From RH2-MAG17b sp050745265 (lineage in GTDB: Bacteria > Acidobacteriota > Terriglobia > UBA7540), in NCBI GenBank assembly GCA_050745265.1, contig JBOGKE010000034.1:1-64000 (forward strand): a stretch of DNA of 64,000 nt. Direction: 5' to 3'. A program made the position numbers and the translations under genes. Of the stretch, positions 16,880-26,429 are shown piece by piece; position 1 is the first letter of the stretch; every line of letters begins with the position of its first letter. The notes under the pieces are model-generated. The model ran no database searches, had not been told where the DNA came from, and saw only the letters and a list, made by a program, of their open reading frames with translations.

Positions 16880-17895
16880 TAAATCAGACCGCCGAGGCGG
16901 GCTTGTTTGAGCGCTTCGATGGCCGCGCCGCGCGCTCCGGCGGTATCGCCGTTGGGCATGACATAGATCGGAATGCCGGCCTGCTCCTCGCGCTGCGAAG
17001 GGATTGCCGAGCGAACCTCTTCCACGAACCAGCTTTGAAATTTCTTGCTCGTTTCAAGCGCGCCACCTCCGACGACGAACGCGTCAGGATCGAAGGTGTT
17101 CACCATCTCGTCGAGGAAGAGTCCGAGGCCATGCGCCTGAACGCGGAAAATTTCCTTACACATCGGATCGCCCTTGTCGGCAAGGCCACGAACGCGTTTT
17201 GCTGCTTGACGAGGGTCGAGCGCCGCCAGTTCGTGGCCGGGATAGCGCGGGAGAAGATATGGCAGCAGAGTCTTTTCGATGGCGGTGAGCGAGCAGACGG
17301 ACTCGAGATCGCCGGTGCGTCCGCAATTGCACTGCGGCATCATTCCATCGGTTCCGGCAATGCTGCGGTACGGGATGAGCACGTGGCCTAATTCTCCCCC
17401 AAAGCCGTTTTTGCCCTTCACGACGCCGCCGTTGATGATGACGCCGCCGCCGAGGCCCGTACCGATGATGATCGAGATCGACGTCTCCTGGCTGTTCACG
17501 CCAAAGATCGAGTAGTGGCCCCAGAGCGCGGCGGCGTTTCCATCGTTCAGGTAGGACACAGGTTTGCCGAGCCGGTGCGCCAGGCCGTCGCGGATATCGA
17601 ATCCCGCCCATTGCGGGTGCACGAAGTTCGTGGAACCGCGCGCGCTGAACTGGCCGGCCGCACTCGCCGGACCAGGCGTATCCAAGCCGATCGCGACGAT
17701 GTCCGAGGGGAGAATCCCTACCTTCTCGCTCGCGATCCTGAGACCCTCGTCAATCTGCCGAAGGCACACTTCCGGACCTTGCGTCGGAAGCGCAGGATGC
17801 TCGCACAAGCCAGCGATGAGAAACTGCTCCCGCTGGTCCACGAGCGTATAGTTGACGCAGGTTGCGCCGAGATCGACTCCAGCCACGACGGGCAC
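16879..17895 (-). CDS. ROK-family sugar kinase (glucokinase-like)
   Basis: A 338-aa kinase probably phosphorylating glucose or an amino sugar. It has the ATP motif VAGVDLGATCVNY at the N-terminus, LNDGNAAALWG (catalytic Asp), GTGLGGGVI and GFGGELGHV (substrate His/Glu). The ROK zinc motif CxCGxxGC reads CNCGRTGD, so the third cysteine is Asp, with another Cys a few residues later (ESVCS). Start is GTG 17895 with GAGGAG upstream. It is monocistronic between the cupin gene and the aldehyde dehydrogenase. Confidence 0.9.
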   Translation of the reverse strand: MPVVAGVDLGATCVNYTLVDQREQFLIAGLCEHPALPTQGPEVCLRQIDEGLRIASEKVGILPSDIVAIGLDTPGPASAAGQFSARGSTNFVHPQWAGFDIRDGLAHRLGKPVSYLNDGNAAALWGHYSIFGVNSQETSISIIIGTGLGGGVIINGGVVKGKNGFGGELGHVLIPYRSIAGTDGMMPQCNCGRTGDLESVCSLTAIEKTLLPYLLPRYPGHELAALDPRQAAKRVRGLADKGDPMCKEIFRVQAHGLGLFLDEMVNTFDPDAFVVGGGALETSKKFQSWFVEEVRSAIPSQREEQAGIPIYVMPNGDTAGARGAAIEALKQARLGGLI

Positions 17896-18240
17896 GCTTT
17901 CACTCCTCGGGCCTTCTTCTGACGATTACGTATTATATCGACGCGTTTTACTGTAGCGGCGGCCTCTGGCCGCCGGAATTCCGGCGCTCAGAGAGCGCCG
18001 CCGCTTCAGCGATCGAGCGTCACGATAACACGTAAATTTCCGCTGCCCAGCATAACAGAACCCCGCCGTGAACGCGCCTGGTTCCAGCGCGCTGCGCCGA
18101 ATATCACTTGTAACGCCTGGGTGCGGATGCGCGGGGTAGCGCGGAGTTGTTCTTTAACTCCGCGGCTTTTAGCTCTCGGGCGAGAAAAGGCGCAGGGTTT
18201 CTGAACGGCGAAATTCTGCGCTACCGGCTCACAGCGGGGA
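17896..18240. other. Intergenic region with palindromic repeats
   Basis: No protein gene is visible. It contains GGCGGCCTCTGGCCGCC-type hairpins (17951-18004) and an element at 18136-18224 that opens GTAGCGCGGAGTT, folds GCGGAGTT/AACTCCGC, and ends CTGCGCTAC. The latter is related to the 8707-8807 repeat with compensating stem changes. Confidence 0.6.
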
Positions 18241-19683
18241 TTACATCCGCCAGCAGATGAGCTTGAGCTCGGTCATTTCCTCGAGGGCGTAGCGCGGGCC
18301 TTCCCGTCCCATGCCGCTTTTTTTCATGCCACCATACGGCATGTGATCCACGCGGTAGGCCGGAACGTCGTTCAGGATGACGCCGCCGAAACGTAACGCT
18401 CGCGCAGCGCCGAACGCGCGGCGGATGTCCTGCGTGCAGACGCCTACCTGTAAGCCGTATCCGCTCGAGTTTACCTGCTCGATCGCGTTTGCGAGATTCC
18501 TGTACCGGTGAAGGGCGACCACTGGACCGAACACTTCCTTACACGAAATCTCGGCGTGGGGCGGAACGTCATCGACAATGGCAGGCTCGACGGTGGCGTG
18601 GCGGCGCGCGCCGCCCGTCAGAACGCGGCTGCCGTCGGCTACAGCGTCGCCAATCCAAGACTCAACGCGCTCGGCCTCGTGCTCGTTGATGAGGGATGAA
18701 ATATCCGTGCTGTCCTCGAGCGGGTGCCCGACCTTGAGCGCGCGGGTCTTCTCCACAAACCGCGATATAAATTCGCCAGCGATCTGCTCGTGCAGATACA
18801 CATTCTGAACCGAGATGCACACCTGCCCCGAGTGCGAGAAACTGCCGGTGACGCATCGCGGGATGAGGGTATCAAGGTCGGCGTCCGGCTCGACGATCAG
18901 CGAGGAATTGTTGCCGAGCTCGAGCGTCACCCGCCGCAGCCCCATCCGCGAGCGAATCCGTTCTCCCACCGCCACGCTTCCGGTGAAGGTAATCATCGCG
19001 ACGCGTTCGTCGGCCACAAGCCTCTCGCCCACCACGCGCCCGGGTCCTGTCACGACGTTGTAAGCGCCCGCTGGCGCGCCCGCCTCCTGAATCAGCCGCC
19101 CAAGACGCAGCGCGCTGAGCGGAGTGTTGTCCGACGGCTTATGGACGACGCTATTCCCGCCGGCGAAGGCGGGTCCGATTTTGTGCATCGCGAGATTCAG
19201 GGGGAAGTTGAAGGGCGTGATCGCGCCGATGATTCCGAGCGGCTCGCGCACCGTCATCGCCCAGCGCCCCTTGCCCGTGGGCGCGGCATCGAGCGGTATG
19301 GTTTCGCCGTGCAGATTTCGCGCGGCGTCGGCGGAGGCGAGCAGCGTCTGCTGGCTGCGCTCGGCCTCGATTCGGGCTTCGCGAATCGGCTTGCCGGATT
19401 CGCTCGAAATTAGGCGAGCAAATTCCTCGGCATCGCGGGCGAGAAGGCTGCGCATCCGTTCGAGCAGCTCAGCCCTTTCGTACTGCGTCAGCGCGGCCAT
19501 GGTGCGAGCCCCTTCTTCGGCCGCAAGAATCGCGCGCTCGATCACACTTTCGTCGGCCTGGTAAACGTCCGCGACCGGCGTGCCGTCGTACGGGAGATTG
19601 ACGGTGACCACGGCCTTCGTTCGGACCGGTTCACCGCCGATCCACATGGGGAATTCCTGGCGAGCAACAGAAACGGTGGACAT
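18241..19683 (-). CDS. NAD(P)-dependent aldehyde dehydrogenase
   Basis: A 480-aa cytosolic aldehyde dehydrogenase. Features in order: GAITPFNFPLNLAMHKIGPA (cofactor binding, catalytic Asn), KPSDNTPLSALRL, TFTGSVAVGERI, the general base in LELGNNSS, the nucleophile in SGQVCISVQNVY, and CKEVFGPVVALHRY near the C-terminus. The substrate is not obvious; the sequence resembles glycolaldehyde/lactaldehyde and non-phosphorylating glyceraldehyde-phosphate types. Start ATG 19683 follows a perfect AAGGAGG; the longer frame is intergenic. Probably monocistronic. Confidence 0.92.
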   Translation of the reverse strand: MSTVSVARQEFPMWIGGEPVRTKAVVTVNLPYDGTPVADVYQADESVIERAILAAEEGARTMAALTQYERAELLERMRSLLARDAEEFARLISSESGKPIREARIEAERSQQTLLASADAARNLHGETIPLDAAPTGKGRWAMTVREPLGIIGAITPFNFPLNLAMHKIGPAFAGGNSVVHKPSDNTPLSALRLGRLIQEAGAPAGAYNVVTGPGRVVGERLVADERVAMITFTGSVAVGERIRSRMGLRRVTLELGNNSSLIVEPDADLDTLIPRCVTGSFSHSGQVCISVQNVYLHEQIAGEFISRFVEKTRALKVGHPLEDSTDISSLINEHEAERVESWIGDAVADGSRVLTGGARRHATVEPAIVDDVPPHAEISCKEVFGPVVALHRYRNLANAIEQVNSSGYGLQVGVCTQDIRRAFGAARALRFGGVILNDVPAYRVDHMPYGGMKKSGMGREGPRYALEEMTELKLICWRM

Positions 19684-20042
19684 GAGTTTGCCTCCTTCGG
19701 AAAATGGGCGCGACGCGCGCACCTCCAGCCCTTGCGAAGTGCTTCTCCATTCATTTATGGAACCGCAGAGAGCGGCTGTCAAATTGACTCCATGAAGGGA
19801 AGGCAAGCTCCGGAGAGCGTGTGGAGAAACCCGGAGGCGGAGCTTCACCTCCGACATAGCGAAGTGAACTCCGATCGGCTTTAGCCGCTGAAGCAACACG
19901 TGAAATTGGGCCAACAAGCGGTCAGGCGGCGGTTCAGGGGCTGAAGCCCTTTTGAGCGGGAGCGCTGAATGTCGGAGCTGAAGCTCCGACCCCCTCGACC
20001 GCCGCCTTCGGGACGAGATCCACCGAAATTTGCAGTAGAGCG
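19684..20042. other. Intergenic region with repeat hairpins
   Basis: No gene is recognised. GGCGGAGCTTCACCTCCGACA and, inverted, TGTCGGAGCTGAAGCTCCGA flank GGCTTTAGCCGCTGAAG and GGGGCTGAAGCCC hairpins, so the stretch is a nest of short GC-rich palindromes. Confidence 0.5.
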
Positions 20043-20496
20043 CTATCGGCTTGCATACGGCGGTACGTATCGCCGGCTGTGCGAAAGATCGAATTGCGTT
20101 TTGATCACGCCGGTCACGGTGACGGGGAACTTTTCCCGGGCGCTGAGTCCGTCAATGCCGCTCACCTCCAGGCGAACGTCGAAGTTGGCCCGCGGTGGTG
20201 TACGCATGGCTCGCGCGCTCGCCTGCGGCGCCGGTGCCGTCGCCAAAATCCCAGCGATAAGCGAGAGCCGGCACGCTTCCGGCCACCGGTCGGGCGGAGA
20301 AGTCGATCACACCCCCGGCTTGCGCCGATCGCGGCTGTTGAAGCGCCAGTGACGGAGCGGCGGGACGAATTGCGGTGTCGATGAGCTTGAGCAAGCGCAC
20401 GGAATGGTGCGGCTGGTTCGGCAGCCGAACCACACCGCCGTCGAGCGGAACCTCAGCCTCGCCGTGGAACACGTCGTACGCCCCCAGTCCGAACAT
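20043..20496 (-). pseudogene. Frameshifted C-terminal fragment of a secreted glycosidase-like protein with a PKD domain
   Basis: The minus strand from about 20496 encodes YDVFHGEAEVPLDGG and LPNQPHHSVRLLKLI, typical of the C-terminal beta-sandwich of alpha-galactosidase-type glycosidases. A PKD domain follows with YRWDFGDGTGAAGERASHAY. At about 20193 the frame breaks: removing one C restores AGNFDVRLEVSGIDGLS and FPVTVTG, the rest of the PKD fold, ending at 20043. The catalytic part is absent upstream, where the UPF0182 gene begins on the other strand. This is a decayed 3' remnant. Confidence 0.7.
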
Positions 20497-20573
20497 GCCA
20501 CTTGGGCGGATAAAAGCCGTTTATTTTTGACACTCGCGTCCGCGTGTGTTTAGATTACGTGCGGAGATTTCCT

Positions 20574-23321
20574 ATGCGTCAGGAACGGCTGGCCCGCTGG
20601 CTCGCGGCGCTCATTCTGATTCTGCTGATCGTTGTACCGCTGTTCTCAGACGGCGTCAGCCTGCTCGTGGATTGGATCTGGTTTGGCCACGAAGGCTACC
20701 GCCAGATTTACATCACGACGCTGAGGACCCAGGTGGGGCTCAGCGGCTACTGCGGCATCGGTTTTATCGTGCTCGTTGGAATCAACCTGTGGATCGCGCG
20801 CTGGGTGGCGCGCCGCTCGGGTTATCACGTGCTGAGCCAGGTGGTTGAGTTCCCTGCCCTCGACCGGTTCAATAAGGTGTTTCGCGGCATCGTGTGGTTC
20901 AGCGTCCTGGTGGTGGGATACTTCGTGGGCGACTGGGCGGCCACCCGCTGGTTTGATTATCTCCTCGCGACGCACCCCGTTCACATGGCTCATGCGGATC
21001 CGCTTTTCGGAATCAACCTGAGCTTTTACATGTTCCGCCTTCCGTTCCTGTTTTTTCTTTATCACTTCGCGCTCGCCATTCTGATTGCGAGCCTTCTCAC
21101 GGCGGGTTTTCTTTACTTCATCGAGGGCGGCGTGTGGGTCTCGCCCCGCGGCCTTTCGATGGCCCACGCCGCGCGCGCCCACCTGATGATCATCGGCGGC
21201 CTCTTCTTCATCCTGTTCGCGTGGCGGGAACGGCTCGGCATGTACAACCTGGTTTATTCGGCGCGCGGTCTCATCTACGGCGCGGGCTACACGGATGTTC
21301 ACGCCGAGCTTCCGGTGCTGTGGATTCTCCTGGTGCTCTGCGTCATCACCGCGATCGCATTCTTCGCCGGGGCGCAGCTTGGCAGGCTCCGCCCCGCGCT
21401 TTACTCCATCGGCGCGGTGATTGCCGTCGCGATCGTCGGCGGCGCGATCTATCCCGCTCTGATGCAGCAATACATCGTCGCGCCCAACGAGCTGGCGAAG
21501 GAAGAGCGCTACATCAACTACAGCATTCAGTTTACGCGCCGCGCCTATGCGCTCGACCGGTTCGACGAACGCAACTTTCCCGCGATCCAGGACCTGACGC
21601 TGAGCTCGATCGACCAGAACGACGCCACGATGCGGAACATCCGGCTGTGGGATCACCAGCCGCTGCTCACCACCTTCCAGCAGCTTCAGGAAATCCGCAC
21701 GTATTATGATTTTGTTCGCGTCTACAACGACCGGTACCGGATCAATTCCCAGATTCGCCAGGTTTCTCTTTCGGCGCGGGAGCTTTCCTCAAGCAGCCTG
21801 CCAGACCCGAATTGGGTGAACCAGCACCTTATTTATACGCATGGCTACGGGCTTTGCCTCGGCCCTGTGAACGAATCGACGCCCGACGGACTGCCCGAGC
21901 TCTTCATCGAAAACATTCCACCCGTTTCGAACATTCCGCTGAAAGTCACTCGCCCGGAGCTCTACTACGGCGAGCTGCCGAATGACTATTGCATCGTGAA
22001 AACGGGGGCGCGGGAGTTCGACTATCCCTCCGGCGAAGAGAACGTCTACAGCACGTATGGCGGCTCGGGCGGCGTCGCGGTGAGCGGTTTCTGGCGGCGC
22101 TTGCTTTTCGCGATGCGCTTCGGCGACATCAACATCCTGCTCTCCGGATACATCAAGCCGGGCAGCGACATCATGATCTACCGGCGCATTTTCGACCGCG
22201 CCGGAAGACTGACGCCGTTCCTTTCCTACGACAGCCATCCCTATCTTGTGGTAAGGCACGACGGCTCGCTCGTCTGGATTCTGGACGCCTACACCACGTC
22301 CAGCCATTATCCCTACTCCGAGCCCACCGAAGGCGTGGGCAACTACATCCGCAACTCGGTGAAGGCCACGGTGAACGCCTACGACGGCAGCGTCCGCTTC
22401 TACATCAGCGATCCCACCGATCCGCTGATTCAAGCTTACGCGCGCATCTTTCCCGGCGTGTTCCGCCCGCTTTCCGAGATGCCCCCGGACCTCCGCGCGC
22501 ACATCCGCTATCCACAAGATTTCTTTGCCATTCAGGCGCAAAAATACGCCGTGTTCCATATGGTGGACCCGCGCGTGTTCTACAGCAAAGAAGACCTCTG
22601 GCGCGTGGCGACGCGCGTGGTGAGTGGCACATCGACTCCCCTGCAGCCGTACTACACCGTCATGAAGCTGCCCGAAGTGGGTAAGACGGAAGAGTTCATC
22701 CTGATGGTCCCATTCACGCCGGCACGCAAGAACAACATGATCGCCTGGATGGCCGCGCGCTGCGACGGCGCCGACTACGGCAAAGTCCTGGTGTTTGCTT
22801 TCCCCAAGGAAAAGTTGATTTACGGACCCGAGCAGGTCCAGTCGCGGATCAATCAGAATCCCACCATCTCGCAGCAACTGACGCTCTGGGACCAAGGCGG
22901 ATCGAAGGTGATTCGCGGAACCCTGCTGGTGGTTCCGGTGCAGAACGCGGTTCTCTACGTGGAGCCGCTGTATCTCGCGGCGCAGGCGGGGGCCTCGTTG
23001 CCGGAACTGAAACGCGTTATCGTGGCCTATTCCGATCATGTGGTGATGGAACCTTCTCTCGGCGAGGCGCTCAGCTCGATCTTCGGAGGACCGGTGGAGA
23101 ACGCGACCGAGGGTGAGGAAACGGCGGCCGCCGCACCCGCACCTGGCGCCGCCCCCCCTTCGGCGGCCAAGACGATTCCGCCAGCGTTGCACGACCTGAT
23201 CCAGCAGGCGGACCAGCACTACCAGCAGGCGCAGCAGGACCTGCGTAAGGGCGATTGGAACGGTTACGGACGGGAAATCCAGCAGGTAGGCCAGTTGCTG
23301 AAACAGCTCAAGGTGAAATGA
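20574..23321 (+). CDS. UPF0182 family integral membrane protein
   Basis: A 915-aa protein of the UPF0182 family (COG1615), function unknown. The N-terminal third has about seven transmembrane helices, starting with LAALILILLIVVPLF. The C-terminal two thirds is a large, probably extracytoplasmic domain with family blocks such as YINYSIQFTRRAY, YTHGYGLCLGPVN, PELYYGEL, DYPSGEENVYSTYGG and LMVPFTPARKNNMIAWMAARCDG. The tail is Ala/Pro-rich then coiled (QQADQHYQQAQQDLRKGDW). Start ATG 20574 has GGAG upstream. It is monocistronic. Confidence 0.9.
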   Translation: MRQERLARWLAALILILLIVVPLFSDGVSLLVDWIWFGHEGYRQIYITTLRTQVGLSGYCGIGFIVLVGINLWIARWVARRSGYHVLSQVVEFPALDRFNKVFRGIVWFSVLVVGYFVGDWAATRWFDYLLATHPVHMAHADPLFGINLSFYMFRLPFLFFLYHFALAILIASLLTAGFLYFIEGGVWVSPRGLSMAHAARAHLMIIGGLFFILFAWRERLGMYNLVYSARGLIYGAGYTDVHAELPVLWILLVLCVITAIAFFAGAQLGRLRPALYSIGAVIAVAIVGGAIYPALMQQYIVAPNELAKEERYINYSIQFTRRAYALDRFDERNFPAIQDLTLSSIDQNDATMRNIRLWDHQPLLTTFQQLQEIRTYYDFVRVYNDRYRINSQIRQVSLSARELSSSSLPDPNWVNQHLIYTHGYGLCLGPVNESTPDGLPELFIENIPPVSNIPLKVTRPELYYGELPNDYCIVKTGAREFDYPSGEENVYSTYGGSGGVAVSGFWRRLLFAMRFGDINILLSGYIKPGSDIMIYRRIFDRAGRLTPFLSYDSHPYLVVRHDGSLVWILDAYTTSSHYPYSEPTEGVGNYIRNSVKATVNAYDGSVRFYISDPTDPLIQAYARIFPGVFRPLSEMPPDLRAHIRYPQDFFAIQAQKYAVFHMVDPRVFYSKEDLWRVATRVVSGTSTPLQPYYTVMKLPEVGKTEEFILMVPFTPARKNNMIAWMAARCDGADYGKVLVFAFPKEKLIYGPEQVQSRINQNPTISQQLTLWDQGGSKVIRGTLLVVPVQNAVLYVEPLYLAAQAGASLPELKRVIVAYSDHVVMEPSLGEALSSIFGGPVENATEGEETAAAAPAPGAAPPSAAKTIPPALHDLIQQADQHYQQAQQDLRKGDWNGYGREIQQVGQLLKQLKVK

Positions 23322-23380
23322 TTCGAGCAGGCGGCGCGGCGCGTTGAAGCCAGAAACAAATCGCAGCCACTCGCGCTGCC

Positions 23381-23408
23381 GTCATTCCCGCGAAAGCGGG
23401 AATCCAGG
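23381..23408. repeat. CATTCCCGC/GCGGGAATCC dispersed palindrome, copy 1
   Basis: GTCATTCCCGCGAAAGCGGGAATCCAGG, a hairpin ATTCCCGC/GCGGGAAT, is the widespread type also seen as dRS3-like elements in other bacteria. A second copy at 39149-39176 has GCGCAAGC in the loop region. Confidence 0.7.
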
Positions 23409-23455
23409 CGCGATGGGCCCCGCTTTCGCGGAGGCGACTGTGTCGACCGGCCGCG

Positions 23456-23523
23456 GTAGTAGCGCCGGGCTTCAGCCTGCACACCTCTTTCCTTCCATCT
23501 AACGCCCTGAAGGGCGGCGCTAC
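23456..23523. repeat. GTAGCGCCGGGCTTCAG inverted repeat
   Basis: GTAGCGCCGGGCTTCAG and, inverted, CTGAAGGGCGGCGCTAC bracket a 35-base centre. A similar half occurs at 28087-28103 and 55539-55553. It lies between UPF0182 and the methyltransferase gene. Confidence 0.6.
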
Positions 23524-23586
23524 CCGGCCGCCGATACATCGCGCCGGCGCCGTTTGTTTCAGATACGAGTCCAAGGAAAGGTTCTC

Positions 23587-24300
23587 GTGCTCACCGAGCG
23601 AATCCCATCTCACGAGTTGATGGATGACGACCTTCCGGCAAGTGATCTGGCCATCATCCTCGACGACCTGTGGCGAATCAATCGGCGCTTCGGCGGGATT
23701 TCCGGCACGATGAAACTGCTCGAAATCTTCTTCCGGCACACCGGCGCACATCCGGTTCGAATTCTCGACATCGGCGCAGGCGACGGCAGACTCGCGGCAA
23801 CCGTGGCGCAACGGCTGAACGAGCAGGCGATCTCCGCGAAATGCATCGCTCTGGAACGTGACCTCGCTCACCTTCGCCACGGCCGGGAATCGGCGCGCGG
23901 GCTCGGCCGGATTGCGGCAGATGCGTTCGCGCTTCCGTTTTGCCCCGGCAGCTTCGAGCTGGTGACCTGCAACCTCTTCCTGCACCATTTCTCCGGACAT
24001 GAGGCGAGAGAAGCGCTGCACTCCATGGCCGATGTGGCGAGCGAAGCCGTCTTGATCAATGATCTGGACCGCCGCTGGCTGCCATACGTGCTGATCCGCT
24101 ACGCGCCGTTTATGGCTCGCCATCCGATCTCGCGGTTCGACGGCGCCGCGAGCGTCCGCCAGGCCTACAACCGCACCGAACTCCTGCGTCTCGCTGAAGA
24201 CGCGGAGGTGGGAAAACCGGAGTGGGTTGAATTGCCCTGTTTCCGGCACGGCCTGATCCTCTGGAAGACGAATAGCGTGCCACGAGGGCGCCCGGTCTAG
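23587..24300 (+). CDS. Class I SAM-dependent methyltransferase
   Basis: A ~237-aa methyltransferase. VRILDIGAGDGRLA is the SAM-binding motif I, IALERD the acidic motif II, FALPFCPGSFELVTCNLFLHHF motif IV. The N-terminal DDLPASDLAIILDDLWRINRRFGG is typical of a subgroup found beside polyketide or isoprenoid genes, but no such neighbour is here. Start GTG 23587 follows AGGAAAGG; a TTG at 23554 is the alternative. The 3' end overlaps the convergent rraA-like gene by 4 bases. Substrate unknown. Confidence 0.85.
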   Translation: MLTERIPSHELMDDDLPASDLAIILDDLWRINRRFGGISGTMKLLEIFFRHTGAHPVRILDIGAGDGRLAATVAQRLNEQAISAKCIALERDLAHLRHGRESARGLGRIAADAFALPFCPGSFELVTCNLFLHHFSGHEAREALHSMADVASEAVLINDLDRRWLPYVLIRYAPFMARHPISRFDGAASVRQAYNRTELLRLAEDAEVGKPEWVELPCFRHGLILWKTNSVPRGRPV

Positions 24301-24986
24301 TGCAAAAAACGGCCTTTCAGATCGCCGGGAACGAAACCCGGCGTCCTCACGAAATCCATCAGCGCTTTTTCCTTCGAGCGCACCGACGCGATCGCCTCGG
24401 GCAAGCTTTCAACCGCGGCGCTCGGAATCTGGATCAACCCGTTTTCGTCTCCATGCAGCAGGTCGCCCGTTTCGACCGGAAATCCGAGAACGTGCACCGG
24501 AATTCCGGTGCGAACGATGCGGAAGTTCGCGTGGCTGGCGGCGGCGCCGCGGGCGAAGTAGTGAAATCCCAAAGCTCTCACCTCGGGCAGATCGCGAACG
24601 GCAGAATCGCTCACCAGCCCGATGGCGCCGAGCTGGCGAAAAATCGTGGCCATCACCTCTCCGCTGTGCACCGCAAAATTGGCTCGCTCTCCGATTTCCT
24701 GATACACAATGATGGCAGGCTTGGGAGAACAGTACGTCGCTTCGAAAAGCTCGATGAAGCTCTCTTCGTCCTTGGCGCTCGTTCGGCTGACGGTTTCCAC
24801 CTGGGCGGTCACGGCGTAGCCGCACATGCGACCGAGCTCCGGGAAGAGACATCGGATTTCGAGCGGCGCAAAACCCTCCTCTTGGGGGCGCAGCTTCAGC
24901 AACTCGATTGCATTCGAGACGGTTGGGGTGTCGACGCGGCGCATCGATTCGATCCAGGATTGCGCGGGCGCTGCTGGTCGGCTCAT
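24297..24986 (-). CDS. RraA-like / HMG-CHA aldolase-fold protein
   Basis: A 229-aa member of the RraA/4-hydroxy-4-methyl-2-oxoglutarate aldolase family. MRRVDTPTVSNAIELL at the N-terminus, GAIGLVSDSAVRDLPEV (the DxxxRD motif that binds metal and pyruvate) and GDLLHGDENGLIQIP are characteristic. It could be an aldolase/oxaloacetate decarboxylase of aromatic or sugar-acid catabolism rather than a ribonuclease regulator. The next gene, divergent, is an ACS-type MFS transporter, which fits organic-acid uptake and breakdown. Confidence 0.85.
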   Translation of the reverse strand: MSRPAAPAQSWIESMRRVDTPTVSNAIELLKLRPQEEGFAPLEIRCLFPELGRMCGYAVTAQVETVSRTSAKDEESFIELFEATYCSPKPAIIVYQEIGERANFAVHSGEVMATIFRQLGAIGLVSDSAVRDLPEVRALGFHYFARGAAASHANFRIVRTGIPVHVLGFPVETGDLLHGDENGLIQIPSAAVESLPEAIASVRSKEKALMDFVRTPGFVPGDLKGRFLH

Positions 24987-25073
24987 GGAGTGCTCCGTGG
25001 GCCGGAGCGCTTGCGCGGCGTACCGGCTGAGTTCGAGAGTCTAGCACATTAAGCCCGGAATGAGGTCACCTCC

Positions 25074-26384
25074 ATGGATGAAGGCGCTGCTCGCCCAACC
25101 CGTTTTCGCTGGGTGCTGGTGGTCTGGATCGCGGTGATTGGAGCGATCAGCTACCTCGACCGCGTGAACATTTCGATCGCGGGCCACACGATTGCGCAGC
25201 AATATCACCTCAGCAATCCCGAACTCGGGCTAGTGTTCAGCGCTTTCAGCATTGGCTACATGCTTTTTCAAATACCGGCAGGAAGGTTCACCGACCGTTT
25301 CGGGCCGCGCAAGACGCTTACGCTCGGCGCGATCTGGTGGGCCGTGTTTACCAGCCTCACCGCGTCCGTGCCGGGCGGCATCGGCGCGGCGCTGTTCGCG
25401 TTCTGGTCGGTGAGATTCCTCCTGGGCGCCGGGGAATCCGTCATGTATCCGAGCTCCAATCGCTGGCTGGCGGACTGGATTCCCACAGCAGAGCGCGGCG
25501 TTGCGAACGGGATTATTTTCGCCGGCGTGGGAACCGGAGCGGCGTTAGCGCCCCCGATCATTGCCACCATCATGCTGCGGTATGGCTGGCGCGCCTCGTT
25601 CCACGTTTGTGCCCTGCTGGGAATTGCGGGAGGACTCATCTGGTTGTGGCTGGCGCGTAACCGCCCGGAACAGCATCCGTGGGTGAACAGGGCCGAGATC
25701 GACTTCATCGCCCGAGGAATTGAAAATCGGAATCGCTCCGACGCGCCGCCCCTGCCCTGGTCCGCGCTGTTCGGCAGCAAAGACGTCTGGGCCCTGACGT
25801 TCAGCTACTTCTGCTACGGCTACACGGCCTACATCTTCTTCACGTGGTTTTTTATTTACTTGACCACCGTGCGCGGACTCAATCTGAAAACTGGCTCCTA
25901 CTACACGATGCTTCCTTTCATCGCCATGGCAGTTTGCTCGGCGCTCGGCGGCGTTTTGAGCGACGCCGTCACTCGCCGCGCGGGGCGGAGATGGGGACGG
26001 TGCGGCGTGGGCGTGCTGGGCCTTGCCGGAGCAGCCGTTTTCGTCGCTCTCGGCTCGCTGGCGCACAGCGCGGCCGCGGCAAGCGTCATCCTCGCAGGGG
26101 GCGCGGGGGCGCTTTATATCTCGCAAAGCTCGTATTGGTCCGTCTCGGCCGACCTTGGCGGGAATTCATCGGGCACGCTTTCGGGAACGATGAATATGGG
26201 AGCGCAGTTGGGAAGCGCGATCACCGCCGCGGTGACGCCTCTCATCGCCGACCGCGTCGGCTGGACGGCATCGTTTCTTGTTGCTGCGGGGCTCTGCGCG
26301 CTCGGCGCGCTCGCGTGGCTGCTAGTCAATCCCAATCAGTCGCTCACGCCTCAGGCGCAGCAAGCGGTCCGAAGCTGTGAATGA
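25074..26384 (+). CDS. MFS transporter, anion:cation symporter (ACS) type
   Basis: A 436-aa transporter with 12 predicted helices. The family marks are SYLDRVNISIAGHTIAQQY in helix 1, QIPAGRFTDRFGPRKTL after helix 2, and FLLGAGESVMYPSSNRWLADW in helix 4. ACS members import sugar acids, organic acids or sialic acid. It sits beside an RraA-like aldolase (divergent) and a GH20 hydrolase (downstream, 45 bases), suggesting a small carbohydrate/acid utilisation set. Start ATG 25074; the ribosome site AATGAGGTCACC is weak. Confidence 0.9.
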   Translation: MDEGAARPTRFRWVLVVWIAVIGAISYLDRVNISIAGHTIAQQYHLSNPELGLVFSAFSIGYMLFQIPAGRFTDRFGPRKTLTLGAIWWAVFTSLTASVPGGIGAALFAFWSVRFLLGAGESVMYPSSNRWLADWIPTAERGVANGIIFAGVGTGAALAPPIIATIMLRYGWRASFHVCALLGIAGGLIWLWLARNRPEQHPWVNRAEIDFIARGIENRNRSDAPPLPWSALFGSKDVWALTFSYFCYGYTAYIFFTWFFIYLTTVRGLNLKTGSYYTMLPFIAMAVCSALGGVLSDAVTRRAGRRWGRCGVGVLGLAGAAVFVALGSLAHSAAAASVILAGGAGALYISQSSYWSVSADLGGNSSGTLSGTMNMGAQLGSAITAAVTPLIADRVGWTASFLVAAGLCALGALAWLLVNPNQSLTPQAQQAVRSCE

Positions 26385-26429
26385 GTTCAAATTGACTTTC
26401 GCCATCTGTTCCAGCAGAGGAGACCACCT

